Origin: Paralcaligenes sp. KSB-10
GTDB taxonomy: Bacteria; Pseudomonadota; Gammaproteobacteria; Burkholderiales; Burkholderiaceae_B
Length of the DNA: 64,000 bases
Direction of reading: 5' to 3'
Assembly: GCF_021266465.1 (NCBI RefSeq)
Contig: NZ_CP089848.1
Location: 2,480,001 to 2,544,000 of the forward strand
Shown: piece by piece, positions 35,867 to 45,329 of the stretch
Layout: each line of letters begins with the position of its first letter
How positions within the stretch are numbered: position 1 is the stretch's first letter
Made by a program: the position numbers and the translations under genes
Notes under the pieces: generated by a model
Seen by the model: the letters and a program-made list of their open reading frames with translations, nothing else
What the model was told of the DNA's origin: nothing
The model's database searches: none

Positions 35867-36304
35867 ATGCCCAAGACAGAATCCATCTTCCAGGTTGCCA
35901 AGGGCGCCCGTCGCAGCAACTCGCTCATCTGGATCTTCGACAAATTCGAGCGCGAATCAAACTACATCCAGGCAAAGATGTTCGGCTGCGAGGCTGCTTA
36001 TATCGACGGCATGCTGTGCCTGGTTGTCGCTGATCGCGACGAGCCCTGGAATGGCTTGCTGGTTTGTACCTCGCAAGAACACCACGCCGCACTTACCGAA
36101 GAAATGCCCGCCTTGCGCCCGCATGCCGTGCTGGGAAAATGGCTCTATGTAGCGCAAGACGATCAGGCATTTGAAGATATCGCGGAAGAAATTACGACTC
36201 TGGTACTGGCCCGCGACCCGCGAGTGGGAGTCGAACCAAAGTCGCGGAAACGTACGCTACAGCGGCACTCTTTACCGGCATCATGCAGCCAACCGAAGCA
36301 ATAG
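35867..36304 (+). CDS. Small conserved protein, TfoX-like/uncharacterised
   Basis: 145 aa. KMFGCEAAYIDGMLCLVVAD and WNGLLVCTSQEHHAALTEEM suggest the compact fold of the TfoX-N/MmcQ-like group; the C-terminal DPRVGVEPKSRKR recalls a common tail of such small proteins as I remember it. The family has no proven role. It stands alone in a somewhat AT-richer segment. The last 25 residues have low sequence complexity and may be an unstable tail. Confidence 0.65.
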   Translation: MPKTESIFQVAKGARRSNSLIWIFDKFERESNYIQAKMFGCEAAYIDGMLCLVVADRDEPWNGLLVCTSQEHHAALTEEMPALRPHAVLGKWLYVAQDDQAFEDIAEEITTLVLARDPRVGVEPKSRKRTLQRHSLPASCSQPKQ

Positions 36305-36524
36305 GCGTCATTTCGTCGGGGCAAGGTAGCCTCTCACTAACAACACTAACGAAAATCATGAGGTCTACCAGGGCAGCAACGCGGCGATACAGCTTCACAG
36401 ATTGATGCTGGCTATTTTTATACCAGGATAAATAATCATATTGTAATAGCACAGAGACACCGCTAGCCTATGGCTCATGAAGAGGTTTTTTGTACGGCGC
36501 TGTATTGATAAAGGAATGCAATAT

Positions 36525-37241
36525 ATGTCTACATCGTTAGCAGATAGCACCACTAAATTTGACCCGTCTCGCGCTGGTGAATATGAGCAGCAGAGCCGCA
36601 TTGCGCTCGCCGGCTACGACGCCTGTCACGAACTGGCTGCGTGCATGCTAGCCGCATCGCTGGGTACAGGAAGCACCTCGCATGTGCTTGTAGTAGGCGC
36701 AGGTGGCCCGGCACAGGAAATCACCAAGGCCGGGCACCTCGAGCCAGGCTGGCGTTTTACCGCTGTTGACCCTTCCCAGCCCATGCTCGATATTGCAACG
36801 GCCCGCATCGCTGAAGCCGGGATGGCGGAACGCACTAGTGTGAAACTGGGTCAGGTTGACGATTTGCCGCAAGAACCGATATTTGATGCCGCTACATTGA
36901 TCGGTGTGCTGCACCATTTACCCGGTGACAAAGCAAAGCAAGACATCCTTCAAGCCATTGGTTCTCGTCTTAAACCAGGCGCGCCGCTGATTTTGGCTGG
37001 CAATCATTATGCCTATGCCAGCCAACCGCTTTTGCTAGCAGCCTGGGGCGAGCGCTGGCGCATGCAGGGCGCAACCCCGGACGAGGTCAAAGCGAAGCTG
37101 GGCAAGATTCTGCAGGGAGCGGACCCACCCCATTCAGAAGAAGCGGTAATAAAGCTGCTGGCTAATGCCGGATTCGAAAAGCCGCAACGATTCTTTTCCA
37201 GTCTGTTTTGGGGAGCCTGGATTTCGTTCAAAAAGCATTAA
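36525..37241 (+). CDS. Class I SAM-dependent methyltransferase
   Basis: 238-aa methyltransferase with the SAM-binding motif HVLVVGAGGPAQEI, an acidic ribose-binding loop after FTAVDPSQPMLDIA, and FDAATLIGVLHHLPGD as motif IV. Substrate unknown. AAGGA lies nine bases before the ATG at 36525; the nearer ATG at 36516 follows the AAGGA with no gap and is less likely. It is a free-standing gene between two unrelated blocks. Confidence 0.85.
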   Translation: MSTSLADSTTKFDPSRAGEYEQQSRIALAGYDACHELAACMLAASLGTGSTSHVLVVGAGGPAQEITKAGHLEPGWRFTAVDPSQPMLDIATARIAEAGMAERTSVKLGQVDDLPQEPIFDAATLIGVLHHLPGDKAKQDILQAIGSRLKPGAPLILAGNHYAYASQPLLLAAWGERWRMQGATPDEVKAKLGKILQGADPPHSEEAVIKLLANAGFEKPQRFFSSLFWGAWISFKKH

Positions 37242-37326
37242 GAACGTCGATTATCCGTCGCACATGTAATGACCCAGCAAAAACCGGCTCGGATGACAAT
37301 TTACGAAATCGCCATAGGTACAAAAA

Positions 37327-38088
37327 TCAGCGCAATGGATGCCGTATCCGCCATTCGTGGCGAATCATGATGCCGGCCCCCAGCAGCGAGGCCAGCGCCA
37401 TCAGGTACCATGTGACGGCGTATCCCAAATGAGTATTGCGAAAGTGGGTTTTCGTAAGACCGCCGACAGGCCAGCCCTCCGGGTTTGCATCGGCATCGAC
37501 AAAATACGGTGCGACCTGTTCAGTCGGCAGATTGTCCGCCTTCGAAATGGCGGCCACGTCGCGCGAATACCACTGATTAGCGTCAGGACGGTTGCGACGC
37601 ATAAAGCCGCCGTGTGGCTCGGTGAAACGCAATAACCCGGTCACGACGGCTTCACCGTCAGGGGCGTTCGCTTTTGCATAGCCGGGAGTTTCAGCAAGGC
37701 CAGGCGGAATGTAGCCCCGGTTGATGAGCACGATGAAGCCACGATCGGTCTCGAACGGCACCATCACCCAGTAGCCATAGCCTTTTGGACTGGTGCCATG
37801 CACCAGCGTCTGCTTGCCGGCGAGGAAATGGCCGCTGAGCCGCACATGCAGGTATTGCAGGTGACCGCTTTCGATGCGCTGCCATGCCGCCGGCCCGGGA
37901 GCGGCTACCGGCGGCGCGTGGATGCGCGTGCTCACATCGTGAATCAGCCTTAGCTTCCAGTCCAGGCGGTGCAATTGCCAGTTTCCCAACAGGATGAATC
38001 CGGCAAATGCGCAGGCCGTCAGCACCATCCAGAAAATGAAACCGCTACTTCGGCGAGCCCTCGCGGCCTTGCCGGAAGTGGCTGTCAC
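37327..38088 (-). CDS. SURF1 family oxidase assembly protein
   Basis: 253-aa inner-membrane protein. One helix lies at the N-terminus (SGFIFWMVLTACAFAGFILL) and one at the C-terminus (GYAVTWYLMALASLLGAGIM). Between them is the SURF1 domain with GNWQLHRLDWKLRLIHDV and VLINRGYIPP. I chose the GTG at 38088, whose GTGA overlaps the CyoD stop; the frame is also open to 38172. SURF1 helps heme insertion into the oxidase. It is last of the cyo operon, and no CyoE heme O synthase was seen, so heme maturation genes may be elsewhere. Confidence 0.88.
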   Translation of the reverse strand: MTATSGKAARARRSSGFIFWMVLTACAFAGFILLGNWQLHRLDWKLRLIHDVSTRIHAPPVAAPGPAAWQRIESGHLQYLHVRLSGHFLAGKQTLVHGTSPKGYGYWVMVPFETDRGFIVLINRGYIPPGLAETPGYAKANAPDGEAVVTGLLRFTEPHGGFMRRNRPDANQWYSRDVAAISKADNLPTEQVAPYFVDADANPEGWPVGGLTKTHFRNTHLGYAVTWYLMALASLLGAGIMIRHEWRIRHPLR

Positions 38089-38498
38089 GATTCTGGCATG
38101 GAGTGCTGATGTTGCGATGTCCCCGGCATCATTCCAGGCATCATGTTCATGTTTTCGTTGTACAGGACCCAAATGGAGGCTCCGAGCACGATGACGACCA
38201 ATACGGCGGAGAAGATGAAGGCCAGCATGTTCCAGCCGCCTTCCGAGCGCGTATCCAGGTGCAGGAAATAGATAATGTGCACAAAGATTTGCACGACGGC
38301 CAGGACCAGCACGATGACGATGGTGGCGAAACGATTTTCGATGACATGCCCCATGACCAGCCAGAACGGGATGATGGTCAGGATGGCCGCCAGCGCGAAA
38401 CCAGTCAGGTAGCTGCGCAGGGAGCCTTCGTGCGCTTGCATGACGCCCTCGTCGTGGCCGGATGATGCCGCAGCGCCGGATGGAGAGGGGTGATTCAT
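38085..38498 (-). CDS. cyoD: Cytochrome o ubiquinol oxidase subunit IV
   Basis: 137-aa three-helix subunit. The domain includes SLRSYLTGFALAAILTIIPF, ENRFATIVIVLVLAVVQIFV and HLDTRSEGGWNMLAFIFSAV, as in CyoD. The C-terminal extension is rich in Met and Gln. The ATG at 38498 overlaps the CyoC stop by four bases and its own stop overlaps SURF1 by four bases. Confidence 0.93.
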   Translation of the reverse strand: MNHPSPSGAAASSGHDEGVMQAHEGSLRSYLTGFALAAILTIIPFWLVMGHVIENRFATIVIVLVLAVVQIFVHIIYFLHLDTRSEGGWNMLAFIFSAVLVVIVLGASIWVLYNENMNMMPGMMPGTSQHQHSMPES

Positions 38499-39121
38499 CG
38501 CAATACTCCTATCAGATAGACATAGCTGAAAACACCAACCCATACCAGATCCAGGAAATGCCAGAACATGCTCAGGCAGCGCAGGCGCCGGATATTTTCC
38601 TGAGTGATGCCGTAGCGATTCAACTGCACCATCAGCACGATCAGCCACAGCGTGCCGAAGGTCACATGCAGCCCGTGCGTGCCGACCAGGGCGAAGAACG
38701 AAGACAGGAACGCGCTGCGGCCCGGCCCCGCGCCCTGGCCGATCATGTCGATGAATTCGTGGATTTCCAGGCCCACGAAGGCGGCCGCCAATATGCCGGC
38801 GACGGCCAGCCAGCCGAGCATGGCGCTTTTGTTGCCCCGCCCCATCTGCAGCATCGCAAAACCGAACGTCACCGAGGAAACGAGCAGCAAAGCGGTGTTC
38901 CAGGCCAGTCCGGTCAGATCGAATACCTGGCTGCCCGTCGGGCCGCCGGCATAGTGGCTGCCCAGTACCGCATTGGCAACGAACAGGGACGCGAAGATGA
39001 AGCAGTCGCTCATCAGGTAGATCCAGAACCCGAGCAGGGTTCCGTTATGCAACGGCGGCTCTTGGCGGCAATAGAATGTTGGCGCCGCGTGACGACCGGC
39101 GGCGATGGCATTGGTACTCAT
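38495..39121 (-). CDS. cyoC: Cytochrome o ubiquinol oxidase subunit III
   Basis: 208-aa inner-membrane protein with five helices. [40 protein letters not shown] and [20 protein letters not shown] are subunit III features. It stabilises the core oxidase. The ATG at 39121 overlaps the CyoB stop by four bases, and the stop overlaps CyoD by four. Confidence 0.95.
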   Translation of the reverse strand: MSTNAIAAGRHAAPTFYCRQEPPLHNGTLLGFWIYLMSDCFIFASLFVANAVLGSHYAGGPTGSQVFDLTGLAWNTALLLVSSVTFGFAMLQMGRGNKSAMLGWLAVAGILAAAFVGLEIHEFIDMIGQGAGPGRSAFLSSFFALVGTHGLHVTFGTLWLIVLMVQLNRYGITQENIRRLRCLSMFWHFLDLVWVGVFSYVYLIGVLR

Positions 39122-41127
39122 GCGGCAACCCCTTCCGGATCGGGCGTCCAGTTGCCGGAATGTTCAAACTGGTTTACATCATCGGCGGCAATGTGATAGT
39201 CGCGGTGGTAATTGAAGGTGTGGCCGATGGACACGACGATGATTCCCAGGAACGAAACAATCGCCAGCCACCAGATATACCAGACCATGGCGAATCCGAA
39301 CAGGGTCGCCAGCACGCCAAGGATGACGCCGGTGCCGGTGTTCTTGGGCATGTGAATGTCGTTGAACCCCTCCAGCGGGCGGCGGACTCCCTGCTCCTTC
39401 ATGTCGGACCAGGCATCACGCTCGTGCACCTGCGGAATAAAGGCGAAGTTGTAGGCGGGCGGCGGCGAAGACGTGGACCATTCCAGTGTACGGGCCTCCC
39501 AGGGATCGTGGCCCACGGCATACGCGTCGCGGCGGCGGACACTGATGTAGATCTGCATGATGAACGCGAGAATGCCAAGCAGGATCAGGAACGCGCCGAA
39601 GGCGGCAACGATGAACCAGACCTGCAGGCTCGGGTCGTCGAAGTGGCTCAGGCGGCGGGTCACCCCCATCAGGCCCAGCACATAGAGCGGGCCGAAGGCC
39701 ACCCAGAAGCCAACTTGCCAGAACCAGAACGAGAGCTTGCCCCAGAACTCGTCCAGCTGGAAGCCAAAGGCCTTGGGAAACCAGTAGTTGATGGCTGCGA
39801 ACACGCCGAACACCACGCCGCCGATGATGACGTTATGGAAATGCGCGATCAGGAACAGGCTGTTGTGCAGCAGGAAGTCGGCCGGCGCCACCGACAGCAT
39901 CACCCCGGTCATGCCGCCAATGGTGAAGGTGAACAAGAAGCCCATCGTCCATAACATCGGCACCGTGTAGTGCACGCGGCCGCGATACATGGTGAACAGC
40001 CAGTTGAAAATCTTCGCCCCGGTGGGGATGGAGATGATCATGGTCGTCAATGAAAAGAACGAGTTGACGTCGGCGCCCGAGCCCATCGTGAAGAAGTGGT
40101 GCAGCCACACGAGGTAGGACAGGATCATGATCGCCGCGGTGGCATAGACCATCGAGGAATAACCGAATAGCGGCTTGCGCGAGAATGTCGCCACGATCTC
40201 CGAGTACACGCCGAAAATAGGCAGGATCAGGATGTACACCTCCGGGTGGCCCCATACCCAGATCAGGTTGATGTACAGCATCACATTGCCGCCAAAGCCA
40301 TTGGTGAAGAAATGCATGCCAAGGTAGCGGTCCAGCGACAGCAGGAACAGCGTGGCGGTGAGGATCGGGAATGTCACTACGATCAGGCCGCTGGTGCACA
40401 GCGTGGTCCAGCTGAACATAGGCATCTTCATCATGCTCATGCCCGGCGCCCGCATCTTGATGATGGTGACGACGAAATTGATGCCGGTCAGAAGCGTTCC
40501 CACGCCCGATAGCTGCAAGCCCCAGATGTAGTAGTCCACCCCTGTCCCCGGGCTTTGCTGGAGCTCGGATACGGGCGGATAACCCAGCCAGCCGGCGGTC
40601 GAGAAATCGCCGATGAACAGCGATGCCATGAACAGCACGACACCGGAACAGGTCAGCCAGAAGCTCAGGTTGTTGAGAAAAGGGAAGGCAACGTCGCGCG
40701 ACCCGATCTGCAGCGGCATCACGTAGTTCATCAGGCCCGCGATGTAGGGCATGGCCACGAAAAAGATCATGATCGAGCCGTGGGCCGAGAAGATCTGGTC
40801 GTAGTGATGCGGAGGCAAATACCCCATGTCGCTGCCGAAGGCAATGGCTTGCTGCGAGCGCATCATGATGGCGTCGGAAAAGCCGCGCAGCAGCATTACC
40901 GTGGCCAGGATGATGTACATGATGCCCAGTTTCTTGTGGTCGACGCTGGTGAACCACTCGTGCCACAAATAGCCCCAATAGCGTTTCCACGTGATGAAGC
41001 CCAGAAGGCATACGCCGATCACGGCCACCACGATGAAGGTGCCCACGACGATCATGTTGTCCAGAGGAAGGGAGTCGAGCGTCAGGCGCCCGAGAAGGAA
41101 ATTCAGGAATTCGGAGCGGTCAGGCAT
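39118..41127 (-). CDS. cyoB: Cytochrome o ubiquinol oxidase subunit I
   Basis: 669-aa heme-copper core subunit. It has WLTSVDHKK-type [20 protein letters not shown], the heme-ligand motif [15 protein letters not shown], the copper/cross-linked pair [21 protein letters not shown] and the C-terminal histidine pair HFHNVIIGG. It matches E. coli CyoB over its whole length from memory. ATG at 41127 is my choice because the following sequence is a normal CyoB start; ATG at 41136 is nine bases upstream. Long antisense open frames inside it are shadow frames. Confidence 0.96.
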   Translation of the reverse strand: MPDRSEFLNFLLGRLTLDSLPLDNMIVVGTFIVVAVIGVCLLGFITWKRYWGYLWHEWFTSVDHKKLGIMYIILATVMLLRGFSDAIMMRSQQAIAFGSDMGYLPPHHYDQIFSAHGSIMIFFVAMPYIAGLMNYVMPLQIGSRDVAFPFLNNLSFWLTCSGVVLFMASLFIGDFSTAGWLGYPPVSELQQSPGTGVDYYIWGLQLSGVGTLLTGINFVVTIIKMRAPGMSMMKMPMFSWTTLCTSGLIVVTFPILTATLFLLSLDRYLGMHFFTNGFGGNVMLYINLIWVWGHPEVYILILPIFGVYSEIVATFSRKPLFGYSSMVYATAAIMILSYLVWLHHFFTMGSGADVNSFFSLTTMIISIPTGAKIFNWLFTMYRGRVHYTVPMLWTMGFLFTFTIGGMTGVMLSVAPADFLLHNSLFLIAHFHNVIIGGVVFGVFAAINYWFPKAFGFQLDEFWGKLSFWFWQVGFWVAFGPLYVLGLMGVTRRLSHFDDPSLQVWFIVAAFGAFLILLGILAFIMQIYISVRRRDAYAVGHDPWEARTLEWSTSSPPPAYNFAFIPQVHERDAWSDMKEQGVRRPLEGFNDIHMPKNTGTGVILGVLATLFGFAMVWYIWWLAIVSFLGIIVVSIGHTFNYHRDYHIAADDVNQFEHSGNWTPDPEGVAA

Positions 41128-41150
41128 AGTGTGCATCCAAGGAAGGCCGA

Positions 41151-42101
41151 TCAGTGCATCGCCGCGCCATGCGCGGGGGCCGATTCCATGCCGCGACTGT
41201 GCATGGTGTCTGTCATTATGGGGCTCATGCACATCTGACCGGGATCGACGCAACGGTTGAGGATGCGTTCATATAAATCGGGGCTGAAATGGGCGTAATA
41301 GTGTATCGGCTCGGCACGGCTCGGCTGCCTGAGCTTGTCGTAGGCGGTGCGATCCAGAGCCTGGCCGCTGGCGCCAACCTTTTCTACCCAGCTGTTGAAG
41401 TCCTTCTGGCTCATGCCGTGGAAGAGGAAGCGCATGTCGGTAAAGCCGGCACCGCTATAGTTGGCGGAAAAACCCTTGTATTCACCCGGCTTGTTGATCA
41501 CGCCATGAAGCACCGTCTGCATGCCGGGCATGGTATAGACCTGACCCACCAGGGCAGGGATAAAGAAGGAATCCATCATGGTGTCGGAGGTTAGCTTGAA
41601 GTGGATCGGCACGTCGACCGGCGCCACCAGCTCGTTTACCGTGGCAATACCGTAGCCGGGGTAGAAAAACAGCCACTTCCAGCGCAGCGACACTACTTCC
41701 ACCTCCAGTGGCTTGGTGTTGGCGGGCACGGGTTTGTGTTCGGCTATTTTGTCCAGCGGACGATATGGATCGAGCTGATGGGTTCCGGTCCAGCTGACCG
41801 CGCCCACCGCGATGATGATCAGCAGGGGCACCCCCCACACCAGCAGCTCGAGCTGGTGGGAATGGTCCCACTTGTCGTCGTACTTCGCCTGTGTGTTCGA
41901 GGCGCGGTAGCGCCAGGCGATGACGGCAATGGCAATGAGCACGGGGACGACGATCAACGCGATGATGATCGTGGTGCTGATCATGATGTCGCTTTGCTGC
42001 CGTGCCACGTAGCCGTCGGGATTGAGCAGCACTAGCTTGCACCCCCCCAGCATCAGTACGACGGGAAGCAGCAGCAAGCGACAGAAATGTTTCACCAGCA
42101 T
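41151..42101 (-). CDS. cyoA: Cytochrome o ubiquinol oxidase subunit II
   Basis: 316-aa lipoprotein. The signal peptide ends in the lipobox LGGC, followed by two helices (residues of about 40-120). The soluble cupredoxin domain shows [19 protein letters not shown] but no CuA cysteine motif; the equivalent loop reads [10 protein letters not shown], as in quinol oxidases. It is therefore a ubiquinol, not cytochrome c, oxidase. It is first in the cyo operon, divergent from an MFS gene. TATAAT at 42144-42149 in the gap could serve either direction. Confidence 0.95.
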   Translation of the reverse strand: MLVKHFCRLLLLPVVLMLGGCKLVLLNPDGYVARQQSDIMISTTIIIALIVVPVLIAIAVIAWRYRASNTQAKYDDKWDHSHQLELLVWGVPLLIIIAVGAVSWTGTHQLDPYRPLDKIAEHKPVPANTKPLEVEVVSLRWKWLFFYPGYGIATVNELVAPVDVPIHFKLTSDTMMDSFFIPALVGQVYTMPGMQTVLHGVINKPGEYKGFSANYSGAGFTDMRFLFHGMSQKDFNSWVEKVGASGQALDRTAYDKLRQPSRAEPIHYYAHFSPDLYERILNRCVDPGQMCMSPIMTDTMHSRGMESAPAHGAAMH

Positions 42102-42223
42102 GAGAAGAAAACCTGCGACGAAAAGAGAAATCCCTTATTATTTTATAATACCCCTCGAAGCAACCTCGCGACTACTATTTCGATTTGGCGAGTTTACTCG
42201 GCAGTTTGTTCATCGGAAGCGCT

Positions 42224-43552
42224 ATGTCTACCAATCCCGCTCAGCCCGCCAAAGCATCCGGCTTTGCGCAGCCCATGCATTCTCACGCGCGGCAAATCAC
42301 GCCCAGCGACATCTCCGTCGGCGTGGTGGTCGGGCGTACGGCCAGCTCCTTCGATGTATTCGTGTTCGGCATCGCCTGCGCCCTGGTATTCCCGAGGGTC
42401 TTTTTTCCCTTCGCCAGCCCGGCAGATGGCATGTTCTACTCCTTTGCGATATTCGCCTTGGGCTTTATCGCACAGCCGCTGGGCTCGCTGTTTTTCCTGC
42501 CTGTACAACGACGCTTCGGCCGCACCACGACATTGACCATCGCCTTGTTCCTGTTGGGTTCGGCCACGGTTGGCGTTGCGTTCCTGCCGGGCTACGAGTC
42601 TCTCGGCTATGCCTCCATTGCGGCGCTGTGCATCCTGCGCGTGGGCCAGGGCTTTGCCATGGGCGGTAGCTGGGACGGGCTGGCGTCCCTGCTGGCCATC
42701 AAGGCTCCCCGGGGCAGACGTGGCTGGTATGCATCGATTCCCCAACTGGGCGCACCCATCGGTTTCATTGTTGCGGCCGGCCTTTTTGCCTACCTGTGGT
42801 CGAGCCTCTCGCACGAGGAGTTCTATGCCTGGGGATGGCGATATCCGTTCTTTACGGCTTTCGCCGTCAACGTGGTGGCCTTGTTCGCCCGCCTGCGCCT
42901 GGTGGTCAGCCCCGAATACACCATGGAGTTCAAGCAACGCGACCTTGCGCCCGCATTGGTGGGAGGCTTGCTTCGCTCGCAGGGACGATACGTGGCGTTG
43001 GGCGCGTTTGCGCCGCTGGCCAGCTACGCCCTTCTCAACCTGGTAACCCTATTCACGCTTTCGTGGGCCCTGTTGTACACCCGGCAATCCCCAACCCATT
43101 TCCTCGTGGTCCAGATCATCGGCGCTCTCGTGGCCATCCCCTGCATGTTGCTGTCCGGCCGGATCGCCGACCGCCTGGGGCGGCGCCTTACGCTGGGCTT
43201 GTTTGCCATTCTTATTGCCGTCTACAGTGGATGGACGGCAGTCCTGCTGTCCGGGAACGACATCGAAAGCTATCTTTTCATCATTATTGGATTCGCCCTG
43301 CTTGGCTTCTCTCATGCCCAATCTTCCGGCGCGGTAACAGCCAGCTTCCGTCCCGAATTCCGCTATACGGGCGCACACTTCTCCGCAGACCTCAGCTCAC
43401 TGCTGGGGGCGGGCTTCGCCCCATTGGTCGCCCTTGCGCTGGTCGCCTACCTGGGGGTGGGGTATGTAGGCCTGTACCTTCTTTCGGGAGCGGCCTGCAC
43501 CTTGGCCGCACTGTGGATCAGCCGCAAGCTGGGCGGCTTGCCCAACAACTGA
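42224..43552 (+). CDS. MFS transporter, metabolite:H+ symporter-like
   Basis: 442-aa twelve-helix transporter. It begins near ATG 42224 with GVVVGRTASSFDVFVFGIAC, then SLFFLPVQRRFGRTTTLTIA, GQGFAMGGSWDGLASLLAIK and MLLSGRIADRLGRRLTLGLF, which resemble the MHS/sugar-porter group. Substrate unknown. GGAAGC precedes the start. The frame is open upstream but that segment is not typical. It is divergent from cyoA and isolated from any pathway gene, so substrate cannot be inferred. Confidence 0.88.
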   Translation: MSTNPAQPAKASGFAQPMHSHARQITPSDISVGVVVGRTASSFDVFVFGIACALVFPRVFFPFASPADGMFYSFAIFALGFIAQPLGSLFFLPVQRRFGRTTTLTIALFLLGSATVGVAFLPGYESLGYASIAALCILRVGQGFAMGGSWDGLASLLAIKAPRGRRGWYASIPQLGAPIGFIVAAGLFAYLWSSLSHEEFYAWGWRYPFFTAFAVNVVALFARLRLVVSPEYTMEFKQRDLAPALVGGLLRSQGRYVALGAFAPLASYALLNLVTLFTLSWALLYTRQSPTHFLVVQIIGALVAIPCMLLSGRIADRLGRRLTLGLFAILIAVYSGWTAVLLSGNDIESYLFIIIGFALLGFSHAQSSGAVTASFRPEFRYTGAHFSADLSSLLGAGFAPLVALALVAYLGVGYVGLYLLSGAACTLAALWISRKLGGLPNN

Positions 43553-43638
43553 GGTTCGCAAAATCAGCACGTTTACAGGGGAAAGCCGCTATCCAGGCGC
43601 GCCAAACCTCAATAAAACATAAGGTGGCCAAACATGAA

Positions 43639-43672
43639 AAGCATAAGCCGGCCACGCGGCCACTTTATGCTT
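43639..43672 (-). terminator. Hairpin downstream of tRNA-Val
   Basis: AAGCATAA (43639-43646) pairs with TTATGCTT (43665-43672), with an inner GGCC/GGCC pair. Read on the minus strand, the stem is followed by a short T run, so it fits termination of tRNA-Val. It lies 38 bases past the tRNA. Confidence 0.5.
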
Positions 43673-43710
43673 AGTGACACACAAATTCATTGATTTTAAA
43701 AGGGAAATTC

Positions 43711-43785
43711 TGGTGGGCGGTACTGGGTTCGAACCAGTGACCCCTGCCGTGTGAAGGCAGTGCTCTACCACTGAGCTAACCGCCC
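43711..43785 (-). tRNA. tRNA-Val (anticodon CAC)
   Basis: A complete cloverleaf can be folded: seven-base acceptor stem GGGCGGT/ACCGCCC, D arm with AGCTCAGTGGTAGAGC, anticodon arm CTGCC/GGCAG around loop TTCACAC with anticodon CAC, and T arm with GGTTCGAACC. The 3' CCA is encoded (43711-43713). It reads valine codon GUG. It stands alone between an MFS gene and dnaQ. Confidence 0.97.
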
Positions 43786-43876
43786 AAGGATCGTTGCGAA
43801 CGATCGCTGGAAGGCCGCTATTGTACACGATACTGAAGCCGGCCTTGGCCTCTTTGCTCCAAAAATTGCTTGGCCG

Positions 43877-44593
43877 CTATTCCCGGCGCCACACACAGGA
43901 CCCGCCGGAGGCCTTGTCCAGGGCATCCAGGTAGGCATTGTGTTCGGTCATTTCAGCGACGGAGGCGGCCAGGACCTTCAACCCGGAAGTATCGAATTTT
44001 TCGATTCGCACGCCCGCCTCATTGCGGGAATCTTCCTCTTCGAAATTCATCAGCAGGGCATCCTGGCCACGCGTCATGGCCAGCCAGACTTCCGCCAACA
44101 ATTCGGAATCGAGCAAGGCGCCATGCAGGGTTCGGTGAGCATTGGAGATGCCGTAGCGGTCACACAGGGCATCCAGCGAATTGCGCTTGCCGGGGTGAAG
44201 CTCGCGCGCATACAAGAGCGAATCGGTGATTTTGTCGCACAGGGTTTCGAAAGCGGGATGCCCCGCGCGGGCCAGCTCGGCATTGAGGAATTTCTTGTCG
44301 AAAGCGGCGTTATGAATGACGACCTCGGCACCCGCAACATAATCCATGATTTGCCCGGCCACCTCTTCGAAGCGCGGGTGCCCCGACAGGAATTCGGTCG
44401 TCAGTCCGTGAATGCGCAAGGCCTCGGGGTCGCTGTCGCGATCCGGATTGATGTACAGGTGCAAGTGATTGCCGGTCAGGCTGCGGTTGACCATTTCCAC
44501 ACAGGCGACTTCAATGACGCGGTGCCCCTGCGAAGGCTCCAGGCCAGTGGTTTCGGTATCCAGAACTATGATTCTGTTATCGGCGTTTTGCAT
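43877..44593 (-). CDS. dnaQ: DNA polymerase III epsilon subunit (3'-5' proofreading exonuclease)
   Basis: 238 aa. ExoI IIVLDTETTGLEPSQGHRVI holds the DE residues, ExoII HNAAFDKKFLNAEL the Asp, and ExoIII HGALLDSELLAEVWLAMT the final acidic residue, giving a DEDDh enzyme. The C-terminus lacks a large extra domain. The ATG at 44593 gives the usual start, with a GTG six bases upstream. It is next to tRNA-Val on the same strand. Confidence 0.95.
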   Translation of the reverse strand: MQNADNRIIVLDTETTGLEPSQGHRVIEVACVEMVNRSLTGNHLHLYINPDRDSDPEALRIHGLTTEFLSGHPRFEEVAGQIMDYVAGAEVVIHNAAFDKKFLNAELARAGHPAFETLCDKITDSLLYARELHPGKRNSLDALCDRYGISNAHRTLHGALLDSELLAEVWLAMTRGQDALLMNFEEEDSRNEAGVRIEKFDTSGLKVLAASVAEMTEHNAYLDALDKASGGSCVWRRE

Positions 44594-44738
44594 ACCCACG
44601 ACCCTTCGCTATGGCAACTATTTGTTTATGACGGAACTGGCGACGCATCCTCCGAGGCGGGCAAGCATTTTGCAATGCCTGCGGCACCAACGAGATGTAG
44701 CCCCTATTCTATCGCACTGCCATCAGCGCCACATTCTA

Positions 44739-45329
44739 TTAGTCCTGCGAGCCACCCTTGGCACAGGTGAGCAAACCCTTGCGCAAGACCGCCAGCTCCG
44801 GCAACGGCGGCCAGCTATCCAGAATGTGTTTCACATCGGCCCAGGGATAGGCTTGATCAAGCAGCCACGTAAACAGAATGTCGTGTTTTTCAGCGGCGAC
44901 GGTAAGCATCAAGTCGATGGTGATCTGAAGTTCGCTTGCATGAAGCGCGTCCGCATGAAAGACCCAATCAAACCGCCCGCAACCTATCCGTATCTGGCCC
45001 GTCGCTATCTCTGTCATGGCGACAAGCCAGCCGCAGGAAAACCGCTGGAGCAATCCCGATGGCCGATCCAGATAAAAAGTGAAAATATTCTCGTATTTCT
45101 GGCTGAATTCCCGCACCAGTACCTTCTTGATCATCTCCAGCCCCCGCAACTCGGCCGGAAAAGCGATGGCGTCGGTGTTGAGCCTGATGCTGACTGTCGA
45201 GCTGGGCGCAAAGACCCGATCCATATATAGGGGACGATTGCCGTCTTTGCCCCGCACGTAGTTATGCATCAGCGTTTCAAGGCGGATGCCAGCCGCGGCG
45301 GCTGGCGATTGCTGTTTCATTACTGTCAT
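44739..45329 (-). CDS. SnoaL/NTF2-like protein of the second Rieske cluster
   Basis: 196 aa. LETLMHNYVRGKDGNRPLYM and GLEMIKKVLVREFSQKYENI resemble the NTF2-like fold, and GRFDWVFHADALHASELQIT continues the sheet. The start at 45329 overlaps the hydrolase stop by four bases, so it is part of the operon. The N-terminal region could act on, or bind, a ring-cleavage product; no catalytic residue can be named. A start at 45320 is possible. Confidence 0.7.
   Translation of the reverse strand: MTVMKQQSPAAAAGIRLETLMHNYVRGKDGNRPLYMDRVFAPSSTVSIRLNTDAIAFPAELRGLEMIKKVLVREFSQKYENIFTFYLDRPSGLLQRFSCGWLVAMTEIATGQIRIGCGRFDWVFHADALHASELQITIDLMLTVAAEKHDILFTWLLDQAYPWADVKHILDSWPPLPELAVLRKGLLTCAKGGSQD

Noticed and set aside
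36223-36240. A GGTTCGACTCC T-loop-like sequence on the minus strand that looked like the end of a tRNA
   Set aside because: It fits the B-box consensus, but the T stem does not pair beyond two bases and no anticodon or acceptor arm could be built.
39833-41011. A 392-aa antisense open frame inside cyoB
   Set aside because: It is rich in His and Arg, has no family motif, and lies entirely opposite a certain gene; GC codon bias opens such frames.
42144-42149. A strong promoter for cyoA at TATAAT
   Set aside because: The -10 can be read in both directions and no good -35 was found, so it was kept as a note only.
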